Below are positions 1-8,376 of a stretch of DNA of 64,000 bases, one piece after another. Numbering within the stretch: position 1 is the first letter of the stretch; every line of letters starts with the position of its first letter. The stretch covers positions 1 to 64,000 of the forward strand of contig DXLU01000020.1 in NCBI GenBank assembly GCA_019414565.1. Direction: 5' to 3'. Position numbers and translations under genes: made by a program. Under the pieces are notes generated by a model, which worked only from the letters and a program-made list of their open reading frames with translations, was not told the DNA's origin and made no database searches. Origin of the DNA: Collinsella sp. GTDB taxonomy: Bacteria; Actinomycetota; Coriobacteriia; Coriobacteriales; Coriobacteriaceae.

Positions 1-26
1 GGCTCGGAGATGTGTATAAGAGACAG
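1..26. other. Sequencing adapter remnant (Nextera)
   Basis: These bases match the 3' end of the Illumina Nextera read-2 transposase adapter, including the mosaic-end core ATGTGTATAAGAGACAG. It lies exactly at the window start, so it is library-preparation sequence left on a contig end. An open reading frame can be read from base 10 through the adapter into trpS, but that extension is artificial. Confidence 0.95.
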
Positions 27-93
27 ACTTACGCCCCGCCCCTCCAATAAACGCGTTATCATCTTGACCCATGAACATACGTTAGGAGCAATC

Positions 94-1143
94 ATGCCAA
101 ACGAGAACAGCTACGAAGTCGCGCTGCAAAAGAGCAACGCCATTCGCGAGGGCCTGGCCAAGACGCCCGAGAAGTTCACCATGCTTACCGGCGACCGCCC
201 CACCGGCCGTCTGCACCTGGGTCACTACTTTGGCACCCTCAAGGGCCGCGTGGAGCTGCAGAACATGGGCGCCAGGACCAACGTACTCATCGCCGACTAC
301 CAGGTCATCACCGACCGCGACACCACCGAGCACATCCAGGACAACGTGTACAACATGGTCATGGACTACCTTGCCTGCGGTATCGACCCCGACAAGACCA
401 TGATCTACGCGCACTCCGCCGTGCCCGCCGCCAACCAGCTCATGCTGCCGTTCCTGTCGCTGGTGTCCGAGGCCGAGCTGGCGCGCAACCCCACGGTCAA
501 GGCCGAGATGGAGGCCTCGGGCCACGAGCTCACCGGCCTTCTGCTCACCTACCCGGTGCACCAGGCCTGCGACATCCTGTTCTGCAAGGGCAATGTGGTG
601 CCCGTCGGCCGCGACCAGCTGCCGCACATCGAGCTCACCCGTACCATCGCCCGCCGCTTTAACAACCGCTACGGCAAGGTATTTCCCGAGGTCGAGGCGC
701 TGCTGTCCGAGACCCCGCTGCTGCCCGGCCTTGACGGTCGCAAGATGAGCAAGAGCTACGGCAACGCCATCAATATTTCGATGACCGCCGAGGAAACGGC
801 CAAGCGCATCAAGAAGAGCCAGACCGACTCCGAGCGCATGATCACGTTCGACCCCGAGAACCGCCCCGGTGTGTCCGGCCTGCTTTCGACGGCTGCAATC
901 TGCACCGGTCGCTCCGAGGTCGAGATTGCCGAGGAGATTGGCATGGGCGGCTCCGGCCAGCTCAAGAAGTACGTGACCGAGGCCGTCAACGAGTACTTCG
1001 CACCTATCCGCGAGCGTCGCCAGCGCTACGAGAACGATCTGGACTATGTGAAGGACGTCCTGCATGAGGGCAACCGTCGCGCCAACGAGATCGCCGAGCA
1101 GACCCTGGCCGAGGTTCAGGACGCCATGGGTATGGTGTACTAG
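94..1143 (+). CDS. trpS: Tryptophan--tRNA ligase
   Basis: Cytoplasmic class I aminoacyl-tRNA synthetase that charges tRNA-Trp with tryptophan using ATP. The 349-residue product has the usual bacterial TrpRS length. The class I signatures are visible: HLGH (HIGH motif, about residues 41-44) and KMSKS (about 217-221). The start at 94 is chosen because AGGAG lies six to nine bases upstream; the in-frame extension to base 10 runs through adapter DNA. A G+C hairpin followed by T6 lies just downstream, so it is probably transcribed alone. The upstream promoter is cut off by the contig end. Confidence 0.97.
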   Translation: MPNENSYEVALQKSNAIREGLAKTPEKFTMLTGDRPTGRLHLGHYFGTLKGRVELQNMGARTNVLIADYQVITDRDTTEHIQDNVYNMVMDYLACGIDPDKTMIYAHSAVPAANQLMLPFLSLVSEAELARNPTVKAEMEASGHELTGLLLTYPVHQACDILFCKGNVVPVGRDQLPHIELTRTIARRFNNRYGKVFPEVEALLSETPLLPGLDGRKMSKSYGNAINISMTAEETAKRIKKSQTDSERMITFDPENRPGVSGLLSTAAICTGRSEVEIAEEIGMGGSGQLKKYVTEAVNEYFAPIRERRQRYENDLDYVKDVLHEGNRRANEIAEQTLAEVQDAMGMVY

Positions 1144-1178
1144 GCCGATCTGCTGACTTGAGCTTTCGATTGCTATAG

Positions 1179-1206
1179 GGCGGGCGCTACGGCGTCCGCC
1201 TTTTTT
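1179..1206 (+). terminator. Rho-independent terminator of trpS
   Basis: A nine-pair stem (GGCGGGCGC with GCGTCCGCC, one G-U pair) is closed by a short TACG-type loop and followed directly by six T residues, 36 bases after the trpS stop codon. Confidence 0.85.
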
Positions 1207-1252
1207 GGAGCGGACCGCTTCGGCTCCGTCCATCGCACTCCCCCGACAAACA

Positions 1253-1294
1253 GGAACAGGCCCGCTGGCAGTTAGTTGCCAGCGGGCCTGTTCC
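1253..1294. repeat. Perfect 18-bp hairpin, 6-base loop
   Basis: The arms at 1253-1270 and 1277-1294 pair perfectly over 18 bases around the loop GTTAGT. No T run follows on either strand, so a simple terminator is less likely. It sits in the 380-base gap between trpS and the convergent MGMT-like gene; the rest of that gap (about 1300-1470) shows nothing I can name. Confidence 0.8.
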
Positions 1295-1470
1295 CGAAGT
1301 ACACCGTTGAATCGCACAGAGGGGAGGAATGCGAATCAAACTCAACAGGGCAGGCTTTTTCATCGCCTATTGCCTGCTCCGTTGCTGAAACCAATATAGT
1401 TCACCGTGGTTTACTTTGCAGCATCAGTATCCGCCGCCATAGCTTCTCCATAAGTTAGCCCAAGTAAACT

Positions 1471-1510
1471 AAACCACCACAAAGGGGGCAGGCACCTTTG
1501 TGGTGGTTTT
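1471..1510. repeat. ACCACCACAAAGG palindromic repeat, copy 1
   Basis: The arm AAACCACCACAAAGG and its reverse complement enclose a GGCAGGCA-type loop. It lies 3' of the MGMT-like gene. One of six copies in the window, all intergenic. Confidence 0.9.
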
Positions 1511-1525
1511 GGCCACGGCAGAGCG

Positions 1526-1846
1526 CTAGAGCCCTGCTGGCCAGCGACAGGCGGGCAAGTCGACGTGCATGTCGTCCTTAAACGCCACACCCTCCCCTAG
1601 CAAAAGCTCACGTTGAGCATCGGGACCGCCAAAAGCGAAGCCCTCGCATATGTGCCCGTCGGCAAACACCACGCGGTGACAGGGAATCTCGCCGGGACGC
1701 GGATTACTATGCAGGGCATACCCCACGTACCGCGCACTTCGTGGACGACCGGCAAGCAGCGCCACCTGACCATACGTGGCGACCATCCCCTCGGGGATCT
1801 GCTCGACCACCTCGTACACCCGTTCAAAAAAGCCCTCAGACGCCAT
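1526..1846 (-). CDS. MGMT-family (O6-alkylguanine) DNA-binding protein
   Basis: A 106-residue protein matching only the C-terminal DNA-binding domain of O6-alkylguanine-DNA alkyltransferases, without the N-terminal domain of Ogt/Ada. It has the helix-turn-helix region (TYGQVALLAGRPRSAR) and the active-site motif IPCHRV with its cysteine, at about residues 55-60, so it could accept alkyl groups rather than only bind like the tryptophan-bearing ATL proteins. The start at 1846 is chosen for GGGAG six bases upstream; a longer frame begins inside a palindromic repeat. Likely role: sensing or repair of alkylated DNA in the cytoplasm. Whether it is an active transferase cannot be read from sequence. 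Confidence 0.82.
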   Translation of the reverse strand: MASEGFFERVYEVVEQIPEGMVATYGQVALLAGRPRSARYVGYALHSNPRPGEIPCHRVVFADGHICEGFAFGGPDAQRELLLGEGVAFKDDMHVDLPACRWPAGL

Positions 1847-1875
1847 TGCTCGCTCCCTTCCACCCGGAAAAGCAT

Positions 1876-1915
1876 AAACCACCACAAAGGTGCCTGTCCC
1901 CTTTGTGGTGGTTTT
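1876..1915. repeat. ACCACCACAAAGG palindromic repeat, copy 2
   Basis: Same element as at 1471, loop in the opposite orientation (TGCCTGTCCCC). It lies directly upstream of the MGMT-like gene and directly downstream of the DegV gene, so that gene has copies of the element on both sides. Confidence 0.9.
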
Positions 1916-1925
1916 GGCAGGCGGA

Positions 1926-2780
1926 CTAGTTAACGGGCTGGAAGAAGGCTACGGCTACGGCGCCGGGGCCTACATGGGTGCCGATGGTGGCGCCGATGGT
2001 GTGAACGGGCAGTTCGCCCTCGGTGTGGCCAGCCCACAGTGCCGCGCTGTCCTCGATATACTTCTTGAGCACCGCATCCGAAAGGCCCGTATAGCCGAGC
2101 GCCAGCGGCATGGAAAAGTCGATGCCGCCCGCCTTTTCGACCTTCTGGTTGAGCAGGTTACGTCCGTTCTTGGAACCGCGCGCCTTGCCCAGCTGCACGA
2201 TCAGACCGTCCTCGGCAGCCACAACAGGCTTTACGTTGAGCAGCGTGCCCACAGCGCCCGCCGCAGCAGACAGGCGGCCGCCGCGCACCAGGTACTCCAA
2301 CGTCTCGAGCAGGCCGATGACGACCACGCGGTCGCGCACGGCCTCGACAGCCGCCGCAACCTGAGCCGCGCCCTGGCCCTCGTCCACCAGGCGCAGCGCA
2401 TACTCGACCAGCACGCGCTCGCCCAAGGTCACGTTATTGCTGTCCACGACGAACATGTCGCCGCCCGGCGCCTCGGCAAGTGCCGTACGAGCACTCTGGT
2501 TGGTGCCCGAGAGCTTGGCTCCCACGGTAATAATCACGGCCTCATCGCCGGCCTCACGCGCTTCGGCAATCGCCTGCGAAAAGGCGTACGGGTTGACCTG
2601 ACCGGTCTTGGGCAGCTCATCGCGCTCCACAAGCATCTCGTAAAAGCGCTGGTGATCGATGTCGACGCCATCCATATACACATCGGTGCCAAAGGTGACG
2701 GACAGCGGCAGAACACGCAGAGCGGGGTGCTCCGCCGACGACATATCGCTTGCGGAATCGGTAATAATGCGGACGGACAT
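1926..2780 (-). CDS. DegV family fatty-acid-binding protein
   Basis: A 284-residue DegV-family protein. These proteins bind one fatty acid between two domains and, where studied, act as the FakB subunit presenting fatty acid to the kinase FakA. The N-terminal MSVRIITDSASD is the family start motif, and the central SGTNQSA and late TIGATIGTHVGPG segments match the ligand-binding region. The start at 2780 has AAAGGA six bases upstream. The MarR gene begins 570 bases upstream on the same strand and its stop is at 2900, with a gap of about 120 bases. A second DegV paralogue lies at 55826. Confidence 0.92.
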   Translation of the reverse strand: MSVRIITDSASDMSSAEHPALRVLPLSVTFGTDVYMDGVDIDHQRFYEMLVERDELPKTGQVNPYAFSQAIAEAREAGDEAVIITVGAKLSGTNQSARTALAEAPGGDMFVVDSNNVTLGERVLVEYALRLVDEGQGAAQVAAAVEAVRDRVVVIGLLETLEYLVRGGRLSAAAGAVGTLLNVKPVVAAEDGLIVQLGKARGSKNGRNLLNQKVEKAGGIDFSMPLALGYTGLSDAVLKKYIEDSAALWAGHTEGELPVHTIGATIGTHVGPGAVAVAFFQPVN

Positions 2781-2899
2781 AACGAATCCTTTCTTGCGCA
2801 GGTCTCGCGCAGGGAATTTTGACAGCAATGTCCCGGCACGGCGTACGCGCTCAAACGGGACGATGCAGTTCTTGGCTGAAAGCTAGCGCCAGCGCGGCT

Positions 2900-3349
2900 C
2901 TAGATCTCGCGCAGGGTGTTGAGGATCGTGCGCAGCGATGCATACATCTGCTCGCGCTGCTCCACGCCCATGGCCTTGCCGGTGGTATCGAGCACCTCGC
3001 GAATGATGCGATCGGCCTCGCTCATGCTCTCGCCGCCCAGGGCAGTCAGGCGCACCGGAGCACGATACTTGACGGTCGCATCACCCGAGTCGTCAACCTC
3101 GACGTAGCCGCCCTCCTCCAGATGTGCCAGTGTGCGCGAAACGGCGGCACGGGTAACGCCGGCCATGCGGGCGAGGTCGGCGCCAGTCAGGCCGTCCTTG
3201 CTGCGCTCAAGATAGTACAGGCACATAACGTCGGAGCCCTTGAGGCCCAGCCTTGCGCCTTCGGACGTCTTGATACGCTGAATCTCCTTGTAGAGGCCGC
3301 TGATCAGTCCGACAAAGTCCTCAAAACGTGTCTCGTCGTTCTGCTGCAT
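2900..3349 (-). CDS. MarR family transcriptional regulator
   Basis: A 149-residue winged-helix DNA-binding protein. The helix-turn-helix and wing are recognisable in the middle: LTGADLARMAGVTRAAVSR followed by LEEGGYVEVDD. MarR proteins are dimeric repressors or activators, often responding to small phenolic or lipid ligands. It lies upstream of a DegV gene on the same strand, which hints at control of fatty-acid uptake, but nothing in the sequence proves the target. AAAGGCGG lies about ten bases before the ATG. Confidence 0.88.
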   Translation of the reverse strand: MQQNDETRFEDFVGLISGLYKEIQRIKTSEGARLGLKGSDVMCLYYLERSKDGLTGADLARMAGVTRAAVSRTLAHLEEGGYVEVDDSGDATVKYRAPVRLTALGGESMSEADRIIREVLDTTGKAMGVEQREQMYASLRTILNTLREI

Positions 3350-3453
3350 GGTGACGACCGCCTTTCGCTTACATGATGCTAACGGGTAAACATCTTAGCC
3401 GCACAAGGCAACACCCGTACCCAAATATCCCATTTGTTAACCCATCAACATAA

Positions 3454-3492
3454 AAACCACCACAAAGGGGACAGGCACCTTTGTGGTGGTTT
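3454..3492. repeat. ACCACCACAAAGG palindromic repeat, copy 3
   Basis: Intergenic copy between the B3/4-domain gene and the MarR gene, with the GGACAGGCA-type loop. Confidence 0.9.
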
Positions 3493-3521
3493 GGGGCATC
3501 GAGTTTGATCCGCAGACTTCG

Positions 3522-4241
3522 CTACAGCCCCACGCAAGGATTGTCGCGGGTCACAAGCGTTTTAACGACAACCGTCGCTCCCAGATAGCGCTCGAGCAGC
3601 TCGGCTAAGCGATCGATCGCGGCCTGGCAATCCCCCATCCGCTCGGGCTCCACGCACTCAATCGCCAGGAAAGCATCGGCCGAATCATCGGACAACGCCG
3701 TTCGAACGCCATCGCGCCAGTTCCAGCAGCGGCATACGGCGCCCGCATCATCGATGTAGGCGAGCTCGCCGGGCAGCGTCGGGTCATCTGTCTCCTCGCC
3801 AAGCGGCAGAAATGAATCGCCACCGTCGGTCACCTTCAGGCAAAGGTCTCCCTCAATCGCGTGCAAATCCTCGCCGCCTACGGGCAGCGCGTAGGACAGC
3901 GACACCGTGTTGTAGATGTCCACCGCGGGCGTAATGTGGCCCACCGGCTTTCCTTTGAGCACGCGCTTGAGCAGGTTCTCAATTGAGCAACGCGCGCCCT
4001 TCTTGGTCTTGAATAGGCGATATGCCTCGCGCCATGCCTTAACCGGCGCATTCTCGCTGATGGTATCACTCGTCAGGTGACGCTCCGCATCGATATTGGC
4101 GCGGTCGAGCAACGCGGCAATCGCATCAACGTCCTCTTGAGGAATCTGAGCCGCGGGCTTCATGCCCTTTACGACCACAACACCGACAGCCGCCTGCGGA
4201 AATAGCTCCCAAAACGAATCCTCGGCAACGAAACTCTTCAT
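3522..4241 (-). CDS. B3/B4 tRNA-binding domain protein
   Basis: A 239-residue protein resembling the free-standing B3/4 domain of the phenylalanyl-tRNA synthetase beta subunit. Recognisable segments are the N-terminal FPQAAVGVVVVKG, the central PVGHITPAVDIYNTVSLSYAL and the C-terminal acidic half. Such stand-alone proteins are suspected of editing or binding misacylated tRNA, but their role is not settled. The start at 4241 is preferred to the frame start at 4256 because GGGAGAG is spaced correctly before it. It appears to be transcribed alone, with repeat copies on both sides. Confidence 0.8.
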   Translation of the reverse strand: MKSFVAEDSFWELFPQAAVGVVVVKGMKPAAQIPQEDVDAIAALLDRANIDAERHLTSDTISENAPVKAWREAYRLFKTKKGARCSIENLLKRVLKGKPVGHITPAVDIYNTVSLSYALPVGGEDLHAIEGDLCLKVTDGGDSFLPLGEETDDPTLPGELAYIDDAGAVCRCWNWRDGVRTALSDDSADAFLAIECVEPERMGDCQAAIDRLAELLERYLGATVVVKTLVTRDNPCVGL

Positions 4242-4413
4242 GTGCTCTCCCTTCATAGCATGCGCCCGAGCCCGGGTGCCTAAACAAAAAGCGCCCTTAC
4301 GACGGCCACCTTCAAAGTCCTACGGTGCCGCCACAAGAGCGCTTACGCTGCCCCCATCCGGAGAAGGGGGCGATATGTCAGGCGTATTGTAACCCGAGTC
4401 ATTCGCCCAAGCA

Positions 4414-4450
4414 AAACCGCCACAAAGGTGCCTGTCCCCTTTGTGGCGGA
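4414..4450. repeat. Palindromic repeat copy 4, compensatory variant
   Basis: Same element but with ACCGCCA on the left and TGGCGG on the right. The base change in one arm is matched in the other, so the stem is preserved. Confidence 0.88.
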
Positions 4451-4468
4451 TATGGACTCGCGGCGACG

Positions 4469-6139
4469 CTAGTGTCGGAGTCCCAGCAGGCCGCGGCCGC
4501 GATGACGGGCGTCGGCGTGCACCTGAGCGTGCGGACCGGCGGCCTTCACGGACTCGGGCAGGTGCGAGTACTTCTTCTCGAAGTTCTCCTCGAACATCAC
4601 GGCCAAGTTGTGCGCCGCCTCGTCGTAGCGCGCGGTGCTCTGCCAGTACTGGCGCGGCACCAGGATGCCGTCGGGCACGCCGTGGCACGTGGTGGGAATG
4701 TCAACGTTAAAGATATCGTCATGCACGAATTCGCTGTCCTCGATGGTACCGTCGAGGGCGCGGGCCACCAGGGCGCGCGTGTAGGCAAGCTCGATGCGAT
4801 GGCCCACGCCGTAGCCGCCGCCAATCCAGCCGGTGTTGACCAGGTACACACGCGTGCGGCCGTCGGCGATGCGCTCACCGAGCATCTTGGCATAGACCAT
4901 GGGGTCGAGCAGCATAAACGGCTCGCCAAACAGCGAAGAGAACGTGGGCGTGGGCTCGGTGACGCCGACCTCGGTGCCGGGGATCTTGGCCGTAAAGCCC
5001 GTCACAAAGTGATACATGGCGGCGTCGGCCGTCAGGCGCGAGATGGGCGGCAGCACGCCAAAGGCGTCGCAGGTCAAAAACAGCACGACGCTCGGAGTGG
5101 TGCCCATGCCCTTGGTCCACGCGTTGGGAATGTGCTCCACAGGGTAGGCCACGCGTGTGTTGTGCGTGACCGAGACGTCATCGTAGTTGGGCTTGCGGCT
5201 CTCGTCGAGCACCACGTTTTCGCAGATCGCGCCAAAGCGGACGGCGTTGAAGATCTCAGGCTCGTGGAACGCGTCCAGGCCCTCGCATTTGGCGTAGCAG
5301 CCACCCTCGATGTTAAAGATGCCCATGTCAGACCAGCCGTGCTCGTCGTCGCCGATCAGCAGGCGCGTGGGGTTGGCCGAAAGCGTGGTCTTGCCGGTGC
5401 CCGACAGGCCAAAGAACACCGCGGTCTCGTGCGTGACGGGATCCATACTGGCCGAGCAGTGCATGGGCAGCACGTCGTCCTCGACGGGCAGCAGGTAATT
5501 CATGACGCTGAAGATGGACTTTTTGATCTCGCCGGAGTAGCCGGTACCCGCGACCAAAATCACGCGCTCCTGGAAGTTGATGACCACGGCGGCGCTGGAG
5601 TTGAGGCCCTTGATGGCGGGATCGCACTGGTAGCCCGGCGCGGCGAGCACACAGAAGTCCGGCTCGCCGGTGCGCGCGATTTCGCGGGCAAGCGGGCGGG
5701 CGAGCATCTGCTTAATGAAGAGTGCCTGGCTGGCGCGCTCGCAGGCGACGAGCAGTCGGCGCGTGTGGTTGCGGTCGGCGCCCGCCATGCCGCGGGTGAC
5801 GAACACGTCGCGCTCGTTGAGGTAGTCGACGATGCCGGCCTTGATGGTCTCGTAGCTCTCGATCGAAAGCGGTCGGTTGACGGCGCCCCAGGCGATCTTG
5901 TCGTGCACGTCGGGCGTGTCAACGATAAAGCGGTCATTGGGGGAACGACCAGTGCGCTCCCCCGTCTCGATCACCAGCGCGCCGTTGGATGCCATGCGGC
6001 CTTCTTCGCGGCGGATAGCGTGCTCGACGAGCTCCGCGGCGGGTAGATCGACCAGCAGACGGGGCTGATTCTCGGCGGGATCTTCGACCAGCGTAATACC
6101 AAAGTTGGACAAAACATCTGCAGGGGTAACACCAGGCAT
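4469..6139 (-). CDS. pckA: Phosphoenolpyruvate carboxykinase (ATP)
   Basis: Cytoplasmic enzyme interconverting oxaloacetate plus ATP with phosphoenolpyruvate, CO2 and ADP; in anaerobic gut bacteria it often runs in the carboxylating direction. The 556-residue length is slightly above the usual 520-540. Family motifs are present: RTGRSPNDRFIVD near residue 62, the kinase P-loop GLSGTGKTTLSA near 247 and the following GDDEHGW. The start at 6139 has AAAGGAGG at ideal distance; longer in-frame starts lack one. The C-terminal tail (after SHLPESVKAAGPHA) is Arg/His/Gly-rich and looks atypical, so the last 20 residues may be a lineage-specific extension. Confidence 0.95.
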   Translation of the reverse strand: MPGVTPADVLSNFGITLVEDPAENQPRLLVDLPAAELVEHAIRREEGRMASNGALVIETGERTGRSPNDRFIVDTPDVHDKIAWGAVNRPLSIESYETIKAGIVDYLNERDVFVTRGMAGADRNHTRRLLVACERASQALFIKQMLARPLAREIARTGEPDFCVLAAPGYQCDPAIKGLNSSAAVVINFQERVILVAGTGYSGEIKKSIFSVMNYLLPVEDDVLPMHCSASMDPVTHETAVFFGLSGTGKTTLSANPTRLLIGDDEHGWSDMGIFNIEGGCYAKCEGLDAFHEPEIFNAVRFGAICENVVLDESRKPNYDDVSVTHNTRVAYPVEHIPNAWTKGMGTTPSVVLFLTCDAFGVLPPISRLTADAAMYHFVTGFTAKIPGTEVGVTEPTPTFSSLFGEPFMLLDPMVYAKMLGERIADGRTRVYLVNTGWIGGGYGVGHRIELAYTRALVARALDGTIEDSEFVHDDIFNVDIPTTCHGVPDGILVPRQYWQSTARYDEAAHNLAVMFEENFEKKYSHLPESVKAAGPHAQVHADARHRGRGLLGLRH

Positions 6140-6278
6140 GGGGCCTCCTTTAAAAACGCGACACGAGGACACGACGCGCACTTTACTCACGTAAAGCCCG
6201 TTGTACCCGATATGCAAAAACGTTTTTGCGGCAAGGGCGGCAAGCCCGCCCAACGGTCAAAAATCGCAGGCAAGCGGC

Positions 6279-6418
6279 CTAGTCATTGGGGACGTTTTTA
6301 AACGACTAATCGTTGGGGACACTCTTGAACAGGCAACAACCAAGGAGCGTCCCCGGATGCCGGCACTCGGGGACGTTCCTAAAGTGCCGGCACATAAGGA
6401 ACGTCCCCGAGTGCCGGC
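6279..6418. repeat. GGGGAC repeat cluster with 21-bp inverted repeat
   Basis: In the 380-base gap between pckA and the flippase gene. Two tandem units of the type AGTCATTGGGGACGTTTTT/AACGACT at about 6280-6335 are followed by a perfect 21-bp inverted repeat (6359-6379 with 6398-6418). The inner loop again contains GTGCCGGCAC. The same word family recurs at 46637, 59721, 62956 and 63091. Confidence 0.85.
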
Positions 6419-6518
6419 TACTGAATGGCGCCGCCGAAATTATCGAACAACCTGTTCAAAAACACGAACGAACACCGTCGCGTCTATACTAGAGCGCAGC
6501 AATAGAAAGGACTCCGCT

Positions 6519-8093
6519 TTGAGTATCACGCCCATCGATAGCATTCGCCGCGCCATCGCCCGCCGCAATGGCGTCGCCGACCCCACCGTATCGGACGGGG
6601 CGCACGGGCAGGGCGGACGCATCGAGAACGGCCTGTTCCCCGCATCGCACACCGCCGAGGAGCTCGCACGAATCCAAGAGCTAAGCCAGCGTAACGCCGG
6701 CGGTCCCGACAGCAGCCAGGCCACACGCCGTCGCCGCGAGCGCAATCGCCAGCCCGGCCCCATCCACCGCATGGTCAATGCCTGGTGGAACCGCCTGCTC
6801 GGAGCCGTCTACGGCGGCGGCTTCTCCACGCAAGAAGCCGAGTACGAAGATCACGCCACCCGTCGCGACTACCTTTGGAATACCCTGGGCACCGCCGTGT
6901 GGGGCATGGCGTTTCCGTTGCTCACCATCGTGTCCACACAGCTCGCGGGCGCCGAGGAGGCTGGCAAATTCTCCATCGCCTTTGTCACCGGCACGCTCAT
7001 CATGATCGCGTGCAACTACGGCGTGCGCAATTTCCAGGTCTCGGACATCGACGAAAAGACGTCCTTTGCCTCTTACCAGCTCAACCGCTGGCTCTGCGGA
7101 GCGCTCGCGCTGGCATGCGGCCTGGTATACAGCAGCGCCCGCGGCTACGATGCGCAGATGGCCACGATCGGCCTGGGCGTCTACCTCTATAAGGTGATCG
7201 ACGGCATCGCCGACGTGTACGAGGGCCGCCTGCAGCAGGCCGACAAGCTCTATTTGGCCGGCATGAGCCAAACGCTGCGTTCCGCCGGCGTCATCGCGGT
7301 CTTTAGCGTGGCACTGTTCCTCACGCGCAGCATGCCCATCGCGGCCATGGCCATGGGTGTCACCGCCATCGCCTCGCTCGTGCTGGTCACCGCCCCGCTT
7401 GCCCTGCTCGAGACCGAAAAATCGCGCCACGTGAGCCTGCGCGAGGTCGGCCACCTGTTTGTCCAGTGCGCCCCGCTCTTTGGTGCACTGTTCCTGTTCA
7501 ACCTTATTGAGAGCATGCCCAAGTTTGTGATGGAAGGCACGCTGGCATACAAATATCAGCTGTACTTTAATGCCCTGTTCTTTCCGGCGCAGGCTATTTT
7601 GCTGAGCATTGGATTTATCTATAAACCGCAGCTCCTGCGCTTGTCGAGCATTTGGGCTAATCCTCGCAAGCGTCGTCGCTTTGACCTGATTATTGTTGCC
7701 GTTATGGCGCTGATCGTGGTCATCACCGGCGTGTGCGCCGCATTTATGGCAGGTCCCGGTATTCCCCTCATGAGCTTTATGTACGGCCTCAGCTTTGAAC
7801 GCTACCGTACGCTGGCGCTGCTGATGGTCGTCGCCGGCGGCGTAACCGCGGCCATCGATTTTATCTACGCCATTATCACGGTGCTGCGCCACGCTGGAGA
7901 CGTCACTAAGATCTACCTGATCTGCTTCGCCGTAAGCGTGGTGCTGCCGGTGATCCTGATTAAGCTACTGGGTCTGATGGGCGCTGTGGTGAGCTACCTA
8001 GCCATCATGGCCCTACTCCTGGTGCTGTTGATTGTCGAATACGCCCACATTCGCCAGCGCATAGAACGCGACCGCAACCCGTACGGCGCCTAA
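6519..8093 (+). CDS. Polysaccharide flippase-like membrane protein
   Basis: A 524-residue polytopic membrane protein of the oligosaccharide flippase / MOP type. A cytoplasmic N-terminal region of about 110 residues, rich in Arg (TRRRRERNRQPG), is followed by about 12 hydrophobic segments to the C terminus. This class moves lipid-linked sugars across the membrane, but the substrate cannot be read and no glycosyltransferases are adjacent. The start is TTG at 6519 with AGAAAGGA seven bases upstream; the longer frame runs back through repeat DNA. A TATACT box at about 6484-6489 may be its -10. Confidence 0.75.
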   Translation: MSITPIDSIRRAIARRNGVADPTVSDGAHGQGGRIENGLFPASHTAEELARIQELSQRNAGGPDSSQATRRRRERNRQPGPIHRMVNAWWNRLLGAVYGGGFSTQEAEYEDHATRRDYLWNTLGTAVWGMAFPLLTIVSTQLAGAEEAGKFSIAFVTGTLIMIACNYGVRNFQVSDIDEKTSFASYQLNRWLCGALALACGLVYSSARGYDAQMATIGLGVYLYKVIDGIADVYEGRLQQADKLYLAGMSQTLRSAGVIAVFSVALFLTRSMPIAAMAMGVTAIASLVLVTAPLALLETEKSRHVSLREVGHLFVQCAPLFGALFLFNLIESMPKFVMEGTLAYKYQLYFNALFFPAQAILLSIGFIYKPQLLRLSSIWANPRKRRRFDLIIVAVMALIVVITGVCAAFMAGPGIPLMSFMYGLSFERYRTLALLMVVAGGVTAAIDFIYAIITVLRHAGDVTKIYLICFAVSVVLPVILIKLLGLMGAVVSYLAIMALLLVLLIVEYAHIRQRIERDRNPYGA

Positions 8094-8141
8094 TTGGCGC
8101 AATGGGGGGGTCTCGTTGCGGACGATTTGCGACACGCAAAA

Positions 8142-8264
8142 CTAAGTGAGTAGACTTTTGCCGAATCCCTGACCACACCGGCAAAACACAAGTCAGTGAC
8201 CTGCGGTTTTGTTGAGGCAAATTTGCCGGCTGCTCGGCATTTCCAAAAAAGTCTACTCACTTAG
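8142..8264. repeat. 123-bp structured repeat, copy 1
   Basis: Closed by a perfect 18-bp inverted repeat, CTAAGTGAGTAGACTTTT (8142-8159) with its complement at 8247-8264. Inside are a second hairpin (TTTGCCG with CGGCAAA) and smaller stems. Copy 2 at 11234 has exactly the same length. It lies 49 bases after the flippase stop, between convergent genes; the rest of 8265-8376 holds only a short GCCAACCAAATG-type inverted match. Confidence 0.85.
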
Positions 8265-8376
8265 CCAGCGGGCAGCCAAATGATTATTTAATCCCCGTCC
8301 CAGAAAAATCATTTGGTTGGCAGAAGGGCAAAAGCAGTCAAAAAAGCCCGTCCCAAATTAGCGACCCCTTGCGCCA

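Noticed and set aside
10..93. N-terminal extension of TrpRS
   Set aside because: It is translated from the sequencing adapter and non-conserved leader; a proper ribosome site precedes the ATG at 94.
4325..6046. 573-aa open frame opposite pckA
   Set aside because: A shadow frame created by high GC; pckA on the other strand has full family motifs and a ribosome site.
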